The translations under genes and the position numbers were made by a program. A stretch of 64,000 nt of DNA from assembly GCA_958450365.1 (NCBI GenBank), contig CAUEEP010000369.1, forward strand, positions 62,001-126,000. The letters run 5' to 3'. Below, piece after piece: positions 33,850 to 45,312 of the stretch. Every line of letters begins with the position of its first letter. The stretch's first letter is position 1. The notes under the pieces were generated by a model. The model ran no database searches. It saw only the letters and a list, made by a program, of their open reading frames with translations, and was not told the origin of the DNA. The stretch is from Mesorhabditis belari. Taxonomy: Eukaryota; Nematoda; Chromadorea; Rhabditida; Rhabditidae.

Positions 33850-35659
33850 AGTCGACCTCAACTTGTTATCGTAAAAATGCTTTTGTCAAATAGTGTTTCT
33901 TAAAGCGTCCCTTTTTTATCGTAATCTTTTTTCCATTTTTTATCGAATCTATTCCCTTTTTTGTATCTTTCGATATTCTTTGTGAATCCTCACAGAATTG
34001 GATAAAAAGTTGGCTAAAAATAGAGGCAAGATTACGATCGAAAGAGAAATGGGGACATGGTTTAGAAAAATGGATTCGAGAAGATTATGATAGCTTTAAG
34101 AATTTGATTTTTTTAGAAAATAATCTGAAAAAGCTACTATAATTTATAGATAGATTATAGATAGATTTACTTATTTAAATAGCTTTTTCACTAGTCATTG
34201 ATGAGCATCGAGTTTCAGAGTGAATTTCAAATGCTCAACCGATGGAAATCCCTGTTTGCACAATGGATTCATCACTTTAATCACTAAAAATCGAATGCAT
34301 AAAGGTTTGATTTTATTATTATTATTGAATTCAGAAGAACTGTGAACAAAAAGTATGAAAAAATTGAAGAGTTTCTTCAAATCAAATCAACGATGCGTGA
34401 ATGGTTTTTCCCTGGAAATCGTGTGCTTTGTAGAGGAGAGAAATCTGAAAATTGGATGTATTAAAGTAATCAAAAATAATTTTTTAATAAAAGTTTCTCA
34501 AAATTGCATCTAAATTCGCAAAAATTCTGCAAAAATTCAAGAAATTCTGACCCTCTGCGCTCCTTCCAAAGTTTGAAACGAAATTATCGCTTCGCTTGTC
34601 CCATTTGGAAGTCGCTTCAAATTAATCCTGTAATTGGTGATTTGCTTTAAATTTATGTAAACAATTGCTTTTAGATTTTCAACTATCAAAAATCAACTTT
34701 GGTCTTAAATCTTGATCATGAGCGATTTTGCAAATTTGATGAAACATCTCGACAAGATCATTTTCGGTCACCGATGCAGGCAGATTTTTGATTAAAACTC
34801 GATTTTCCTAAAATGCACGACCAATTACATAGTTCGTAATAAACGGTACATGATAATTAGCAAATTAGAAAATGTACTTCGAGCTCCACGAAAGTCAAAC
34901 TCTTTTCCAGCTCATTTCACGAATTTGCCGTTTTGGATGTTTTCAAGACGTCAACAATTGATTTTTTTTCAAGATTTTGCGTTAAAAACACATTCATTAT
35001 GCTAATCTTTAATTTAATGATCAATTTTTAGCGATTAAATTCAAATTTCCGATGCCTATCCAGGCAAAATTGCGTCGACCGGAGTCGGTTGTACTGAATA
35101 AACTACTCAACGTGTAAAGAGGATTGCTCGTAGTTACTCGGCGTGTAAAGAGGATTGCTCGTAGTTACACGGCGTGTAAAGAGGATTACTCGTAGTTACT
35201 CGGCGTGTAAAGAGGATTACTCGTAGCGCACGCACACACAAGGTTGGTGAAAAGGCTTATTAGCGATTAGCGAAAATCATTGCAAAAATTGACGCGAAAA
35301 AATCACGAGCGCTGACTTATACACGATTTCTTTTAAAGCTATTCAATTGTTTAACTTATTTGGTGGCGAATTCCCCTCAAATGTAAAGTAAAGATATTCA
35401 ATTTACTCAACGTGTAAAGAGGATTACTCGTAGTTACTCGGCCAAAAAAACGTCGATTAATCAAGTAAAAATTACTCAGGCAATTTTACTGAAGTAATTA
35501 CTTACTCGCGAGGAACACACTCTATAAACTATTATACAACTAAAAGAGCATTGTTTGTCCGTCCGTTTTTCTTTACGGGCTTTTTCTCAGCCAGCTTTGA
35601 GCGAAAAAAAACTGAAATTTTTTATTCTGCTGCTGTTACCTGCATAAAAGGACTCATTT
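33850..35659 (-). pseudogene. Inverted partial copy of the RRM gene 3' end and flank
   Basis: Reverse complement of 5940-8957 without the mariner. On the minus strand it carries the RRM4 exons (about 34800-34400) and the intron with a short 31-bp array (35100-35230 and 35405-35440). RRM1-3 are absent. It ends in GGACTCATTTG at 35649-35659, abutting TTAGGC repeats. Without a 5' end it is probably a non-functional duplicate. Confidence 0.8.
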
Positions 35660-35765
35660 GCCTAAGCCTAAGCCTTAGGCTTAGGCTGCTAGGCTTAGGC
35701 TTAGGCTGCTAGGCTTAGGCTTAGGCTCAGGCTCAGGCTCAGGCTTAGGCTTAGGCCTAGACTTA
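35660..35765 (+). repeat. TTAGGC array at an inverted-duplication junction
   Basis: Begins with two CCTAAG units, then flips to TTAGGC units with interspersed GCTAGG/GCTCAGG variants. The inverted RRM copy ends on its left, and the direct copy (gene 2) begins on its right. Confidence 0.85.
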
Positions 35766-36119
35766 GACTCTGAATTGTATAAACAAATAGATGAACCCCC
35801 ATTTTATCAAGAATAATCAGCTGTAGTCATAATCATAAATTTAGATTTTTGAGAGGTAGTTAGACAGGGGTACTACTAGAGGGATAGAGTCCAATTAAAG
35901 CATTTACGGTACATTTTTTCTTTTTCTCGCCGCTCACTTAACCGATTTGGCTACACTTTGTTTCATTCGATAGCCCTGATTAATATCTATCGAATGAAGG
36001 CAAGTGTAGCCAAATTGGTAAGCCAAAGAACCAATAATCTAATCTAGGATTGAAACCTTGACCTCTTGACTCAGATATAGGGCTCTTAGCCAGCTATGGT
36101 GGCCAAGAACCTAAACCGA

Positions 36120-39100
36120 TTATCAAAATTTCAGAATAGAATTCGTGAAGCCGGCTTCTCTCGGTCAAGCACTTCTCACATTTAATCAACTTGATTTTGC
36201 TTTAAAAGTTTAAAAGTTTTCAATAATATTTCTCAATTTCTTTAGTTTATCACACTTTACAACCAGAAAAGTTACGGGGATACTGATTTTTTGATGAAAA
36301 TCGAACTTTTCAAGGAAACATCTTCAAGGAATTTATCGGTTCCAACAAAAGGTGTAATTATTTGAAAACAAACAATACAGAAATTCAGATGAGCACAGTG
36401 ATTCGGAGATTTCAAGAAGTTCTTCGCCTTCTCAGCCAAATCGGAATCTTGTGAGTGAAAAGTTTAGGAAAATCGAGCCTTTCAAAGAATTGACTGAAAA
36501 AAAAGCCAATAACATGAAAAGTTCTGCATAGAATCATAAAACGACTGTTTCTTTATCTTCAAATAGTTCCAGGAAATTGACAAGACGAAGATTTTCATAA
36601 AAAATCTTCCCTCACAAGCCACAAATCAGAATGTGATCAAATGGATCTTCAAAGACAATCCGAATTTGGTATTGGGAAGGTGAAGTTAACTCTGTTACGT
36701 CTAAATTTTTACGAAATTCAGTTTATCTCTGAAATTGGATCCTTTTGGAATGCAGACTTGTATCGCAAAGTTCCGGAATGAAAAAGAAGTGGACAAGGTT
36801 TGAATTTGAAAGCTCAACAATTTTTTGAGCTTACAAAAAGCTCAACAAAATGATTTTAGATAATCTCGGAGTTCAATAATAAGGTTTATCCGGGTACGGA
36901 AACAATTCTTCATGTTCGACATTTCAAAACAAATCAAACAAACAAAGGAAGATCGAAATCGAGAGGTGATGGAAAATATACTGAAATCTCAAACACAAGT
37001 GGTAGCCATGAGTATCAAAATGAATTTGTTCTATATTACGAATTACTAGTGTGCTTTCCCTTGTTATTCAGTCTGGATTGGTAGGATTACGGTATTTAGT
37101 CCGGAATCGGTGCTGAGTCTAGATTGGCTATATTACGGTATTTAGTCTAGAATGGGTATTCAGTCTAGATTAGCTGGGACTGGCACTAGACGATCTAGCC
37201 ACTAGACGTGGCTAGATCTTTGCCTTATGATGATTAACAAAATAATGATTAACAAATCAAGTTGATTCAATAAACGCGTGTGAAAATGTTTCAATGAAGC
37301 TCGAAGAAACAATGTGACCCGGAGAAAAAAAGGAATCACTTTGATGAAACTTGTGGAAGTATCTCGAACAAAATAAAACAACTTTCACAAGACCAAATGA
37401 GAGGAAATTCCGACTAAATGGGGGGAGATGGCGTTCTCTGTACGCAGAAGGGGCATCCTTTTATACCCAGAGGGCGTCCTCTATACGCAGAGGGCGTCCT
37501 TTTATACGCAGAAGGGGCATCCTTTTATACGCAGAAGGGGCATCCTTTTATACGCAAAGGGCGTCCTTTTACACCCAGAAGGGGCACCTTTTTATACGCA
37601 GAAGGGGCATCCTTTTATACGCAGAAGGGGCATCCTTTTATACGCAGAAGTGGCATCCTTTTATACGCAGAGAGCGTTCTTTTATACGCAGAAGTGGCAT
37701 CCTTTTATACGCAGAAGGGGCATCCTTTTACACCCAGAAGGGGCATCCTTTTATACACAGAAGGGGCATCCCTTTATACGCAGAAGGGGCATCCTTTTAT
37801 ACGCTGGAGGGGCTCCCTTTTATACGCATGTGAACGCGAGATTGTTTAGAGTACGGTATTTCTGGTGTCTTATTAGAATGCGGCACCTTTTTGCTGAGTC
37901 GTCGTCACAATTAGCCCAATATACTAGCTGGTTTTTAAAAGTTTTCTTTTAGATCCCCAACCGCGGAAAGCTGTTGGTGGACGATTCAGTGGTAGACCGT
38001 CTTTGTCTCCAACTCGCTCAGCACAATCCTCAAACTTTTCGAATCTGGGTAATTGAAAATTGAATCTATCTGAAAAGGAACCCCAAGCATATTTAGCTCA
38101 AAGACCTCAAGATCAGTTCAATCCATTCAATTTTCCAATGCCTTCAATGCATCCAATGCTCCCCCAATTCCCTGGCTTTCAAATCCTTCCACCTCCTTAT
38201 CAACCTCAAATTTTTTCAAATATTTATCAAAATAATCAGGTGAGATCTATTAAAGATAAATCTAAAATAAAGAAAATAACTAGATCACTTCTTCAACGAT
38301 TTTTATCTCAAATCTCCCATTGAGCACATCTCGCGCGGATCTGATCGAGTATTTTCACAACAAGACTCTTGAAGGAGAGTCGATTCAAGTGGCTGATGGG
38401 GATGGGTTTGTTAATTTGATCATTTAAATAAAGTTTCTAATAGCTAAGTCGATTTATTGAATGGTAAAAGGAAAATAAACGAATCCTGGAAAGGAATGTA
38501 TCCGAATTTTTCTTTAGAATCAAATTTCTCCCATCGCTTCAACCAAATCCCATCCACAAAACCTGCTTGATCACTTTCAAAACGTCAAGAGCAGCTCAAT
38601 TGGTTAAATACAAATGATTTTAAAAAAGTATTGATCATTTTAGGCTCAACGTTATTTCTTTGGAAAGCCTTTTCAACATCCTGGTTGTTTTTTGAACATC
38701 GAGTTACGGTATTTTGATTGTAAAACTGGAATTACCAAAAAATTTAGTGACCTTCAACCGAAAACGAGTCCTTTTATGCAGGTAACAGCAGTAGAATAAA
38801 AAAATTTGGCTCAAAGATGGCTGAGAAAAAGCCCGTAAAGAAAAACGGACGGACAAACACTGCTCTTTTAGTTGTATAATAGTTTATAGAGTGTGTTCCT
38901 CGCGAGTAAGTAATTACTTCAGTAAAATTGCCTGAGTAATTTTTACTTGATTAATCGACCTTTTTTTGGCCGAGTAACTACGAGTAATCCTCTTTACACG
39001 TTGAGTAAATTGAATATCTTTACATTTGAGGGGGATTCGCCACCAAATCAGTTAAACAATTGAATATCTTTAAAAGAAATCGTATATAAGTCAGCGCTCG

Positions 39101-41030
39101 TGATTTTTTCGCGTCAATTTTTGCAATAATTTTCCCTAATCGCTAATAAGCCTTTTCACCAACATTGTGTGTGCGTGCGTTACGAGTAATCCTCTTTACA
39201 CGCCTATTAACTACGAGTAATCCTCTTTACACGTTGAGTAACTACGAGTAATCCTCTTTAAACGCCGAGTAGCTACGAGTAATCCTCTTTAAACGCCGAG
39301 TAGCTACGAGTAATCCTCTTTAAACGCCGAGTAGCTACGAGTAATCCTCTTTAAACGCCGAGTAGCTACGAGTAATCCTCTTTAAACGCCGAGTAGCTAC
39401 GAGTAATCCTCTTTACACGACGAGTAACTACGAGTAATCCTCTTTACACGCCGAGTAGCTACAAGTAATCCTCTTTACACGTTGAGTAACTACGAGTAAT
39501 CCTCTTTACACGTTGAGTAACTACGAGTAATCCTCTTTAAACGCCGAGTAGCTACGAGTAATCCTCTTTAAACGCCGAGTAGCTACGAGTAATCCTCTTT
39601 AAACGCCGAGTAGCTACGAGTAATCCTCTTTAAACGCCGAGTAGCTACGAGTAATCCTCTTTAAACGCCGAGTAGCTACGAGTAATCCTCTTTACACGAC
39701 GAGTAACTACGAGTAATCCTCTTTACACGCCGAGTAGCTACAAGTAATCCTCTTTACACGTTGAGTAACTACGAGTAATCCTCTTTACACGTTGAGTAAC
39801 TACGAGTAATCCTCTTTAAACGCCGAGTAGCTACGAGTAATCCTCTTTAAACGCCGAGTAGCTACGAGTAATCCTCTTTAAACGCCGAGTAGCTACGAGT
39901 AATCCTCTTTAAACGCCGAGTAGCTACGAGTAATCCTCTTTAAACGCCGAGTAGCTACGAGTAATCCTCTTTACACGACGAGTAACTACGAGTAATCCTC
40001 TTTACACGCCGAGTAGCTACAAGTAATCCTCTTTACACGTTGAGTAACTACGAGTAATCCTCTTTACACGTTGAGTAACTACGAGTAATCCTCTTTACAC
40101 GTTGAGTAACTACGAGTAATCCTCTTTACACGCCGAGTAACTACGAGTAATCCTCTTTTCACGTCGAGTAACTACGAGTAATCCTCCTTACACGTTGAGT
40201 AAATTGAATATCTTTACATTGCGTGCGTGCGGTGTGTGTGCGTTTTAAAACTCGCGAGGAGCACACTCTAATAGTTTATTCAGTACAACCGACTCCGGTC
40301 GAGGCAATTTTGCTTGGACAGGCATCGGAAATTAGCATTTAATCGCTAAAAATTGATCATTAAATTAAAGATTAGCATAATGAATGTGTTTTTAATGCAA
40401 AATCTTTGAAAAAGATCAATTGTTGACTTCTTGAAAACATCCAAAACGGCAAATTGAGCTGGAAAAGCGTGAAATCAGCTGGAAAAGGGTTTGACTTTCG
40501 TAGAGCTCGAAGTACATTTTCTAATTGGTTAATTATCATGTACCGTTTATTACAAACTATGCAATTGGTCATGCATTTTAGGAAAATCGAGTTTTAATCA
40601 AAAACCTGCCTGGATCGGTGACCGAAAATGATCTTGTCGAGATGTTCCATCAAATTTGCAAAATCGCTCATGATCAAGATTTACGGCCAAGGTTGATTTT
40701 TGATAGTTGAAAGTCTAAAAGCAATTGTTTACATAAATTTAAAGCAAATCTGAAGCAATTCTCTGAAATATTACAGGATTAATTTGAAGCGACTTCCAAA
40801 TGGGACAAGTGAAGCGATAATTTCGTTTCAAACTTTGGAAGGAGCGCAGAGGGTCAGAATTTTTTGAATTTTTTGAATTTTTGCGAATTTAGATGTAATT
40901 TTGAACTAATTCTATGAAAGAATGCTTTTTGATTACTTTAATACATCCAATTTTCAGATTTCTCTCCTTTACAAAGCACACGATTTCCAGGGACAAACCA
41001 TTCACGCATCGTTGATTTGATTTGAAGAAA
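36120..41030 (+). CDS. Gene 2: 5'-truncated copy of the RRM gene
   Basis: Direct copy of 3746-7168 with the same exons. RRM1 begins only with its second exon (about 36132, IEFVKPASLGQALLTF). Then follow GDTDFLMKIELFKETSS (36240), an Asp/Ser-rich exon, RRM2 (IFIKNLPSQATNQNVIKW, 36575), the Pro/Phe linker (PPPYQPQIFSNIYQNNQ, 38190), RRM3 (about 38290) and RRM4 (RVLIKNLPGSVTENDLVE-like with small changes, 40590), to TGA at about 41020. The frame is kept in the exons I checked, but no start exon, RING or promoter precedes it; the region upstream is the TTAGGC junction. It shares the in-frame TGA in the linker (about 38052) with gene 1. It is likely a recent 5'-truncated paralogue. Its introns carry expanded minisatellites. 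Confidence 0.55.
37430..37835 (+). repeat. 23-bp minisatellite, expanded copy
   Basis: About 17 units of the repeat seen at 4815-5020 (CAGAAGGGGCATCC plus TTTTATACG). All three forward frames are open for about 140-170 codons only because the 23-bp unit has no stop; these ORFs are not genes. It is intronic in gene 2. Confidence 0.9.
38970..40205 (+). repeat. 31-bp minisatellite with 279-bp higher-order repeat
   Basis: More than 30 units of a 31-bp repeat (CTACGAGTAATCCTC plus TTTAAACGCCGAGTAG). The rare ACGACGAG variant occurs at 39418, 39697 and 39976, exactly 279 bp (9 units) apart. Each 9-unit block contains five AAACGCC units, one ACACGAC, one with CTACAAG and two ACACGTTG units. A non-repeat insert at about 39005-39180 separates the first units. 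It is intronic in gene 2, between RRM3 and RRM4. Confidence 0.95.
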
Positions 41031-41104
41031 CTCTTCAAGTTTCAATGAAACTCTTCAATTTTTTCATACTTTTTGTTTACAGTTCTTCTGAATTCAATAA
41101 TGAG

Positions 41105-41690
41105 CAATTTTCACACAAAATCGAGAATTGAATTAAAAGCGACAATAAAAACGGAAACAATTTCGTCCTAATCAGGAAACAACTTTCACACGATGAAAGG
41201 AAAGCAGAAAAAAGTAAAAACAAAGAAGAAAAATCAAATGAACAACGGTTAGCTTATACAGGCTTTAACAAAAGATATTCAGCTAACAAGTTGCAAAACA
41301 ATAAATGATTTAGGCAGCGAAATAGAATGAAGGCGGATTTCCGCAATAGTTTTCCAATTTTTTAGGCTTTTAGAGTCAGTTTTTAGGCTGTTAGATAACT
41401 TTTTAGTGGCTACAATATGTTATAATCGCTACAATATGTTATAGTCCTTTGTTGTTGGTGATAATTGTTGATGATTTTAAGAACTGTAGCTGTGAAATGT
41501 CTCTCCGCAGTGGTTCATCCAAGAAGTTTACGGCGTGAAGTGAATATCTTGAAAGAACTTTCACATCCAAATGTCGTCGAATACATTGATGTTTTTCATT
41601 CGGATCAAGGAGCATTCGTAAATATTGTCACCGAATTTTGCGAGAGGGGTGACGTCAAAAATTGTATTTAAACCCAGTGAGGTTGATTAA
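41105..41690 (+). pseudogene. Kinase exon in an inverted duplicate
   Basis: Reverse-complement copy of 31200-30610, so the kinase exon now lies on the + strand (41475-41660; TVAVKCL, SLRREVNILKELSHPNVVEY). The Gly-loop exon of the same copy remains on the minus strand (42880-42960), so no intact kinase can be read. Confidence 0.75.
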
Positions 41691-41734
41691 ATGGAAGTAC
41701 AAAAAGAAACGAAAAAAAAACTTTGTGGATAGCC

Positions 41735-42140
41735 CGTGGACAGGACAGTACAACTTTGTCCCTTGTGGACAGCCCGTGGACAGGACAGGACAACTGGGTC
41801 CCTTGTGGACAGGACAAGACAACTTCGTCCCTTGTGGACAGCCTGTAGACAGGACAGGACAACTGTATTCCTTGTGGAAAGCCTGTGGACAGGACAGGAC
41901 AACTGGGTCCCTTGTGGACAGGACAAGACAACTTCGTCCCTTTTGGACAGCCTGTGGACAGGACAGGACAACTGTATTCCTTGTGGAAAGCCTGTGGACA
42001 GGACAGGACAACTGGGTCCCTTGTGGACAGGACAAGACAACTTCGTCCCTTTTGGACAGCCTGTAGACAGGACAGGACAACTGTATTCCTTGTGGAAAGC
42101 CTGTGGACAGGACAGGACAACTTTGTCCCTTGTGTACAGC
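41735..42140 (+). repeat. GTGGACAGGACA minisatellite
   Basis: Complex tandem array of GTGGACAGGACAGGACAACT and TTCGTCCCTTGTGGACAGCC-type units of about 35 bp, in longer repeated blocks of roughly 120 bp. Overlapping ORFs on both strands arise from the repeats. The array sits exactly between the inverted and direct halves of the kinase/Tc duplicate. Confidence 0.9.
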
Positions 42141-42149
42141 CTATTTGAC

Positions 42150-42670
42150 CAAAGCTCAACAAAATTTGATAGTGACTCGTAGTGGACACCTTGCATCCGT
42201 AATGGTGGTGTTTGTGCATCAGGAAAGACACCACTTTTCTTCGTCCCGCAGGGAGAAGAAGTGAAAGCGAACAATTTTTTGGACATTTTGAAAAACTAAA
42301 TCACCCCATGGGCTAAGAAACACTTTGGAAATCGGATTTGAACCTTCCAACAAGATGGTGCACCCGCCCACAAGGCCAAGAAGGTTCAAGACTTTTGCAC
42401 TGCCACCTTTCGCTTTTTCTGAATGACCACCTAGTTCTCCGGATCTCAATCCCCTTGAATTTTCTGTTTAGTCATTGCTTAAAGCAAAAGCTTGCAAGAA
42501 ATTCAGAAAAAACGATCGATAGCTTGAAGAAATTCTTGCTTAAAGCATGATGGACATCCCCTACTTGGTCGCCACCGTGGACGCTTTTCCCAAACGTTTG
42601 CAGGCTTGTAGCAACGCCAATGGTGACCGATTCGAATTCAATTGTTGATTTATAGTTGTTAAATATCAAT
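42150..42670 (+). pseudogene. Tc1/Tc3-like transposase 3' fragment (duplicate)
   Basis: Direct copy of about 31930-32450, including the TTGAACCTTCCAACAAGATG region and the YLVATVDAFPKRL C-terminus. It has stops and frameshifts as in the other copy. Confidence 0.75.
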
Positions 42671-42879
42671 GAAAGATAAAATTTTGCTTTTTTTCTTTAT
42701 TGGTCGCTTTTGTCGCCAAAGTTTTGTTGCCATAATCCTGAGAGATTTTTCAGTATCATATACAATTTCCAATTTGAAAAACAGCTAAACTTATGATAAA
42801 TTTTTATCAGATTTATTCATGCAAACGATAAAAACAGAAAACTGCTTTGCATGACTTGATCAAAAAGTCCTCATAAACA

Positions 42880-42965
42880 AACCTTCCATTAATTTGTTGC
42901 CTGACAACTGTTCCAAAGCTTCCATGTCCGATCACGTCAAGAGACATACGATGTATGATCGCTAA
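42880..42965 (-). pseudogene. Kinase Gly-loop exon (duplicate)
   Basis: Minus strand reads MSLDVIGHGSFGTVVRQQIN, followed by a GTTTGT donor, as at 32745-32672. The downstream kinase exon of this copy is on the opposite strand (41475). Confidence 0.65.
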
Positions 42966-43139
42966 AATTTGAACTATTAAATCTGATTTTAGCCAAAAGA
43001 CAAGATCAATTGGTAAAATAAGGAAAAAAAAAGATGCTAAGGTGGGAAGAGTCAGAAGAAGTCTTATCTCTTCGTGAAATGGCAGCAACGAGTCTAACAA
43101 ATGCTCACAAATTTACCCTTTCCCCCAATCATAAAATCT

Positions 43140-43460
43140 GTTCTTCTGTTTTGAGGTATTAGATTGGAAAGAAAGTTCGCGGAAAAAGTTTGGACAGTGA
43201 TTTCTCAAAAATCAAGCCATCAATTCTTCCTAGATTTTTTGATAAATGACTATCAGCTGAATCTCTTGCTTGAATCAGCGAATATCTTGCTTTATCTCTT
43301 TAATAAAACAGTGTGAAGTATGAAAGAGTTGAAAAAGCAAAAGAAAGCCTCAAAAATAACTTTATACAGAGTTCACAAAAGAAGTATGAGAACTGGGACA
43401 CCATGTACCCTTCCTTTTTACTCACTCATCAATTTTGACACTCTGATTTGAAGAACGCAT
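43140..43460 (-). other. Inverted partial copy of the right-edge sequence
   Basis: The reverse complement of 43370-43450 matches the last 80 bp of the window, and 43200-43300 matches about 63690-63830 of gene B in inverted form with a small internal duplication. No complete exon remains. Confidence 0.6.
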
Positions 43461-43489
43461 TCGCATTCTTCGCATTCGCATTCTTCCCA

Positions 43490-43620
43490 GGCCGTGTTAT
43501 CGCCAACTTTGCTTTCAAAAGTTCGTTTTTTGCAATTCTTTATATCTTTATGCAACTTTGCTAAGTTTTATTTAAAGCTTTAAAAGTCTTTTTCAAAAAA
43601 ATTCAAAAAAGTCAAAAAAA
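43490..43620 (+). pseudogene. Fragment of gene 1 RING exon and intron
   Basis: Matches 2862-2955, the end of the last RING exon and the following intron (TATCGCCAACTTTGCTTTC), followed by an A-rich tandem of ATTCAAAAAAGTC. Confidence 0.6.
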
Positions 43621-44001
43621 AAAAAATTCAAAAAAGTCACCAAGTGCCTGAGATCAACTCCATCTTATAGAATCGACTACGCTGATTCCGAATCTGTTTT
43701 CAGTTTTTGCCCTCGACGCCCGTAACGCGAGATATCTGGGTTACAAGTTTTAAGCCTCCTCACTTGAGTTCATTCTTCCAACTAGTGACGTGGTTGGCGT
43801 CGTTAAAACTGCTTATTAAGGGTTCAAAGCACCCTGGTTCGGTCCCATCATTGGCCAATTTCTTTTAGTTTTTTTTTGGGAAGAATTGGATACTACCTGC
43901 TAGACATGGGAAAAATTCAAAAAGTTCGGGCGTTCGGCCGGTCTAAAAATGAAATTCTATTGGGCAAAACAAAGAGTGACCACGAATTGGCATTTATCTA
44001 A

Positions 44002-44519
44002 TAGGTTGATGCATAAGTCTTTTCGTTTTTTTCGTACTTCTGTTAAAAAGTAACAAATTCACCAATTAATCTATAGTTTGCTCTATAAAAAAAGTGTTTT
44101 TTTGTTCAATTTGCATCTTTTTAAATGAATTTCGGTTCACTTTCAAGCAAATTCGAGAGTGAAAAACGCCTTTTTCGTAAAAATCTATAAAAAACTCTAC
44201 GGAAAAATTGGCTGAATGAATTTCTCTGAAATTTTGGCGAAATATCAAACGTTTTTTTCTCTATCTTTTATCTATTGACACGAAGATAGGTTTTCTTTAG
44301 CTAAGGTGTCTAAACCGCATCATCGAGTTAGCCCTTTTTGACTACCCGACTTCATACTCTCAAGAAAATCCAGGCATTAAATATTTTTAAACCCGTTTTA
44401 ATGTTATTTTGCAGAAAAATAATTCGTTTTTCTAATGAAATCAACCGTAGTTTAATTGGTGCATTTGTTGGCTTGAAACGGCAGACGAAAAGAAACAAAA
44501 ACACTTATGCATCAACCTA
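44002..44519. mobile_element. mariner-type MITE, family 1 (copy b)
   Basis: Ends TAGGTTGATGCATAAG and CTTATGCATCAACCTA; 518 bp; highly similar to 1425-1970 but without the 26-nt internal duplication. Confidence 0.85.
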
Positions 44520-44559
44520 ATATATGATTACGGTAGCGAAATAAAAAGGGACACTTTTT

Positions 44560-44905
44560 AGTAAAGGGAAACTACTAAATTTCATTTAAATAAAAATGTA
44601 CAATTATTTTGGCCTTTGATCGGTCGGTCGGTCAAAGACCAGGACCGAGCACCGAGATCGAGTATTTTCATAACAAGACTCTTGAAGGAGAGAACCAAGA
44701 CCGACCGACCGGGACTGACCGACCAGTCGGTCCCGGTCGACCTTCAAACCACCAAAAAAACTTCACCAAAAGTGTTGGGAATATAATAGTTGTTTTAAAT
44801 CATTTATTCGGGGCATCGGACTCTAGCCGAATCCGATCGGAAATTCGCATTTAACTGCCAAACAGTGATCAGTGAATTAAACACATAACATTAGCAAAAT
44901 GAAGT
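44560..44905 (+). other. Mosaic of RRM-gene fragments and GGTCGG repeats
   Basis: 44660-44697 matches an RRM3 exon stretch (GTATTTTCATAACAAGACTC). 44850-44900 resembles the sequence around 6500 upstream of RRM4. They are separated by inverted GGTCGGTCGG / CCGACCGACC units. No intact exon. Confidence 0.55.
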
Positions 44906-45036
44906 CTCTTATAGGTTTTGTTAGTTTAATTATCCCGATGGTTGATCGCTGGTTTGTCCCAATGGTTGATCGCTCGGTGTCGGGCACGCCTAAACGTACT
45001 AAGTAACTTCAGAGAGACTATTATTAAAACTTAGTA

Positions 45037-45092
45037 CGATAGCAGTAGCATGATCTGATCCTGACCTCAGACTGCGCTCAGGATCAGATCAT
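45037..45092. repeat. Hairpin
   Basis: Inverted ATGATCTGATCCTGA / TCAGGATCAGATCAT arms about 20 nt apart. Confidence 0.7.
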
Positions 45093-45247
45093 GTGTTCAA
45101 GTCAGATTCAAGCCAATCAAATCATAAGTTCAATTCAAATTTTCAAGTTCGACAAACGAAAGAAGTTATTTGCTTGGGTATTTCCATAAAGGGCCAATAT
45201 AAGCTTCATAAAGACGTCATAATGTGCCTTATAATCAAGATTTCATA

Positions 45248-45306
45248 TTCAAAGTGATCAATCTCTTCAAAGTGATCAATCTCTTCAAAGTGATCAATCT
45301 CTTCAA
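45248..45306 (+). repeat. 18-bp tandem repeat
   Basis: Three copies of CAAAGTGATCAATCTCTT, just downstream of the small minus-strand gene. Confidence 0.9.
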
Positions 45307-45312
45307 ACTCAC

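Noticed and set aside
39180..40200. Possible CRISPR-like array
   Set aside because: The 31-bp units are directly contiguous with no unique spacers, and the context is a eukaryotic intron; it is a minisatellite.
41655..42286. Long overlapping ORFs on both strands (134-199 codons)
   Set aside because: They are translations of the GTGGACAGGACA minisatellite in several frames; no start context, splice sites or conserved protein.
43770..43870. Possible tRNA with GGTTCGGTCCC
   Set aside because: Only about three T-stem pairs and no matching D or acceptor arm.
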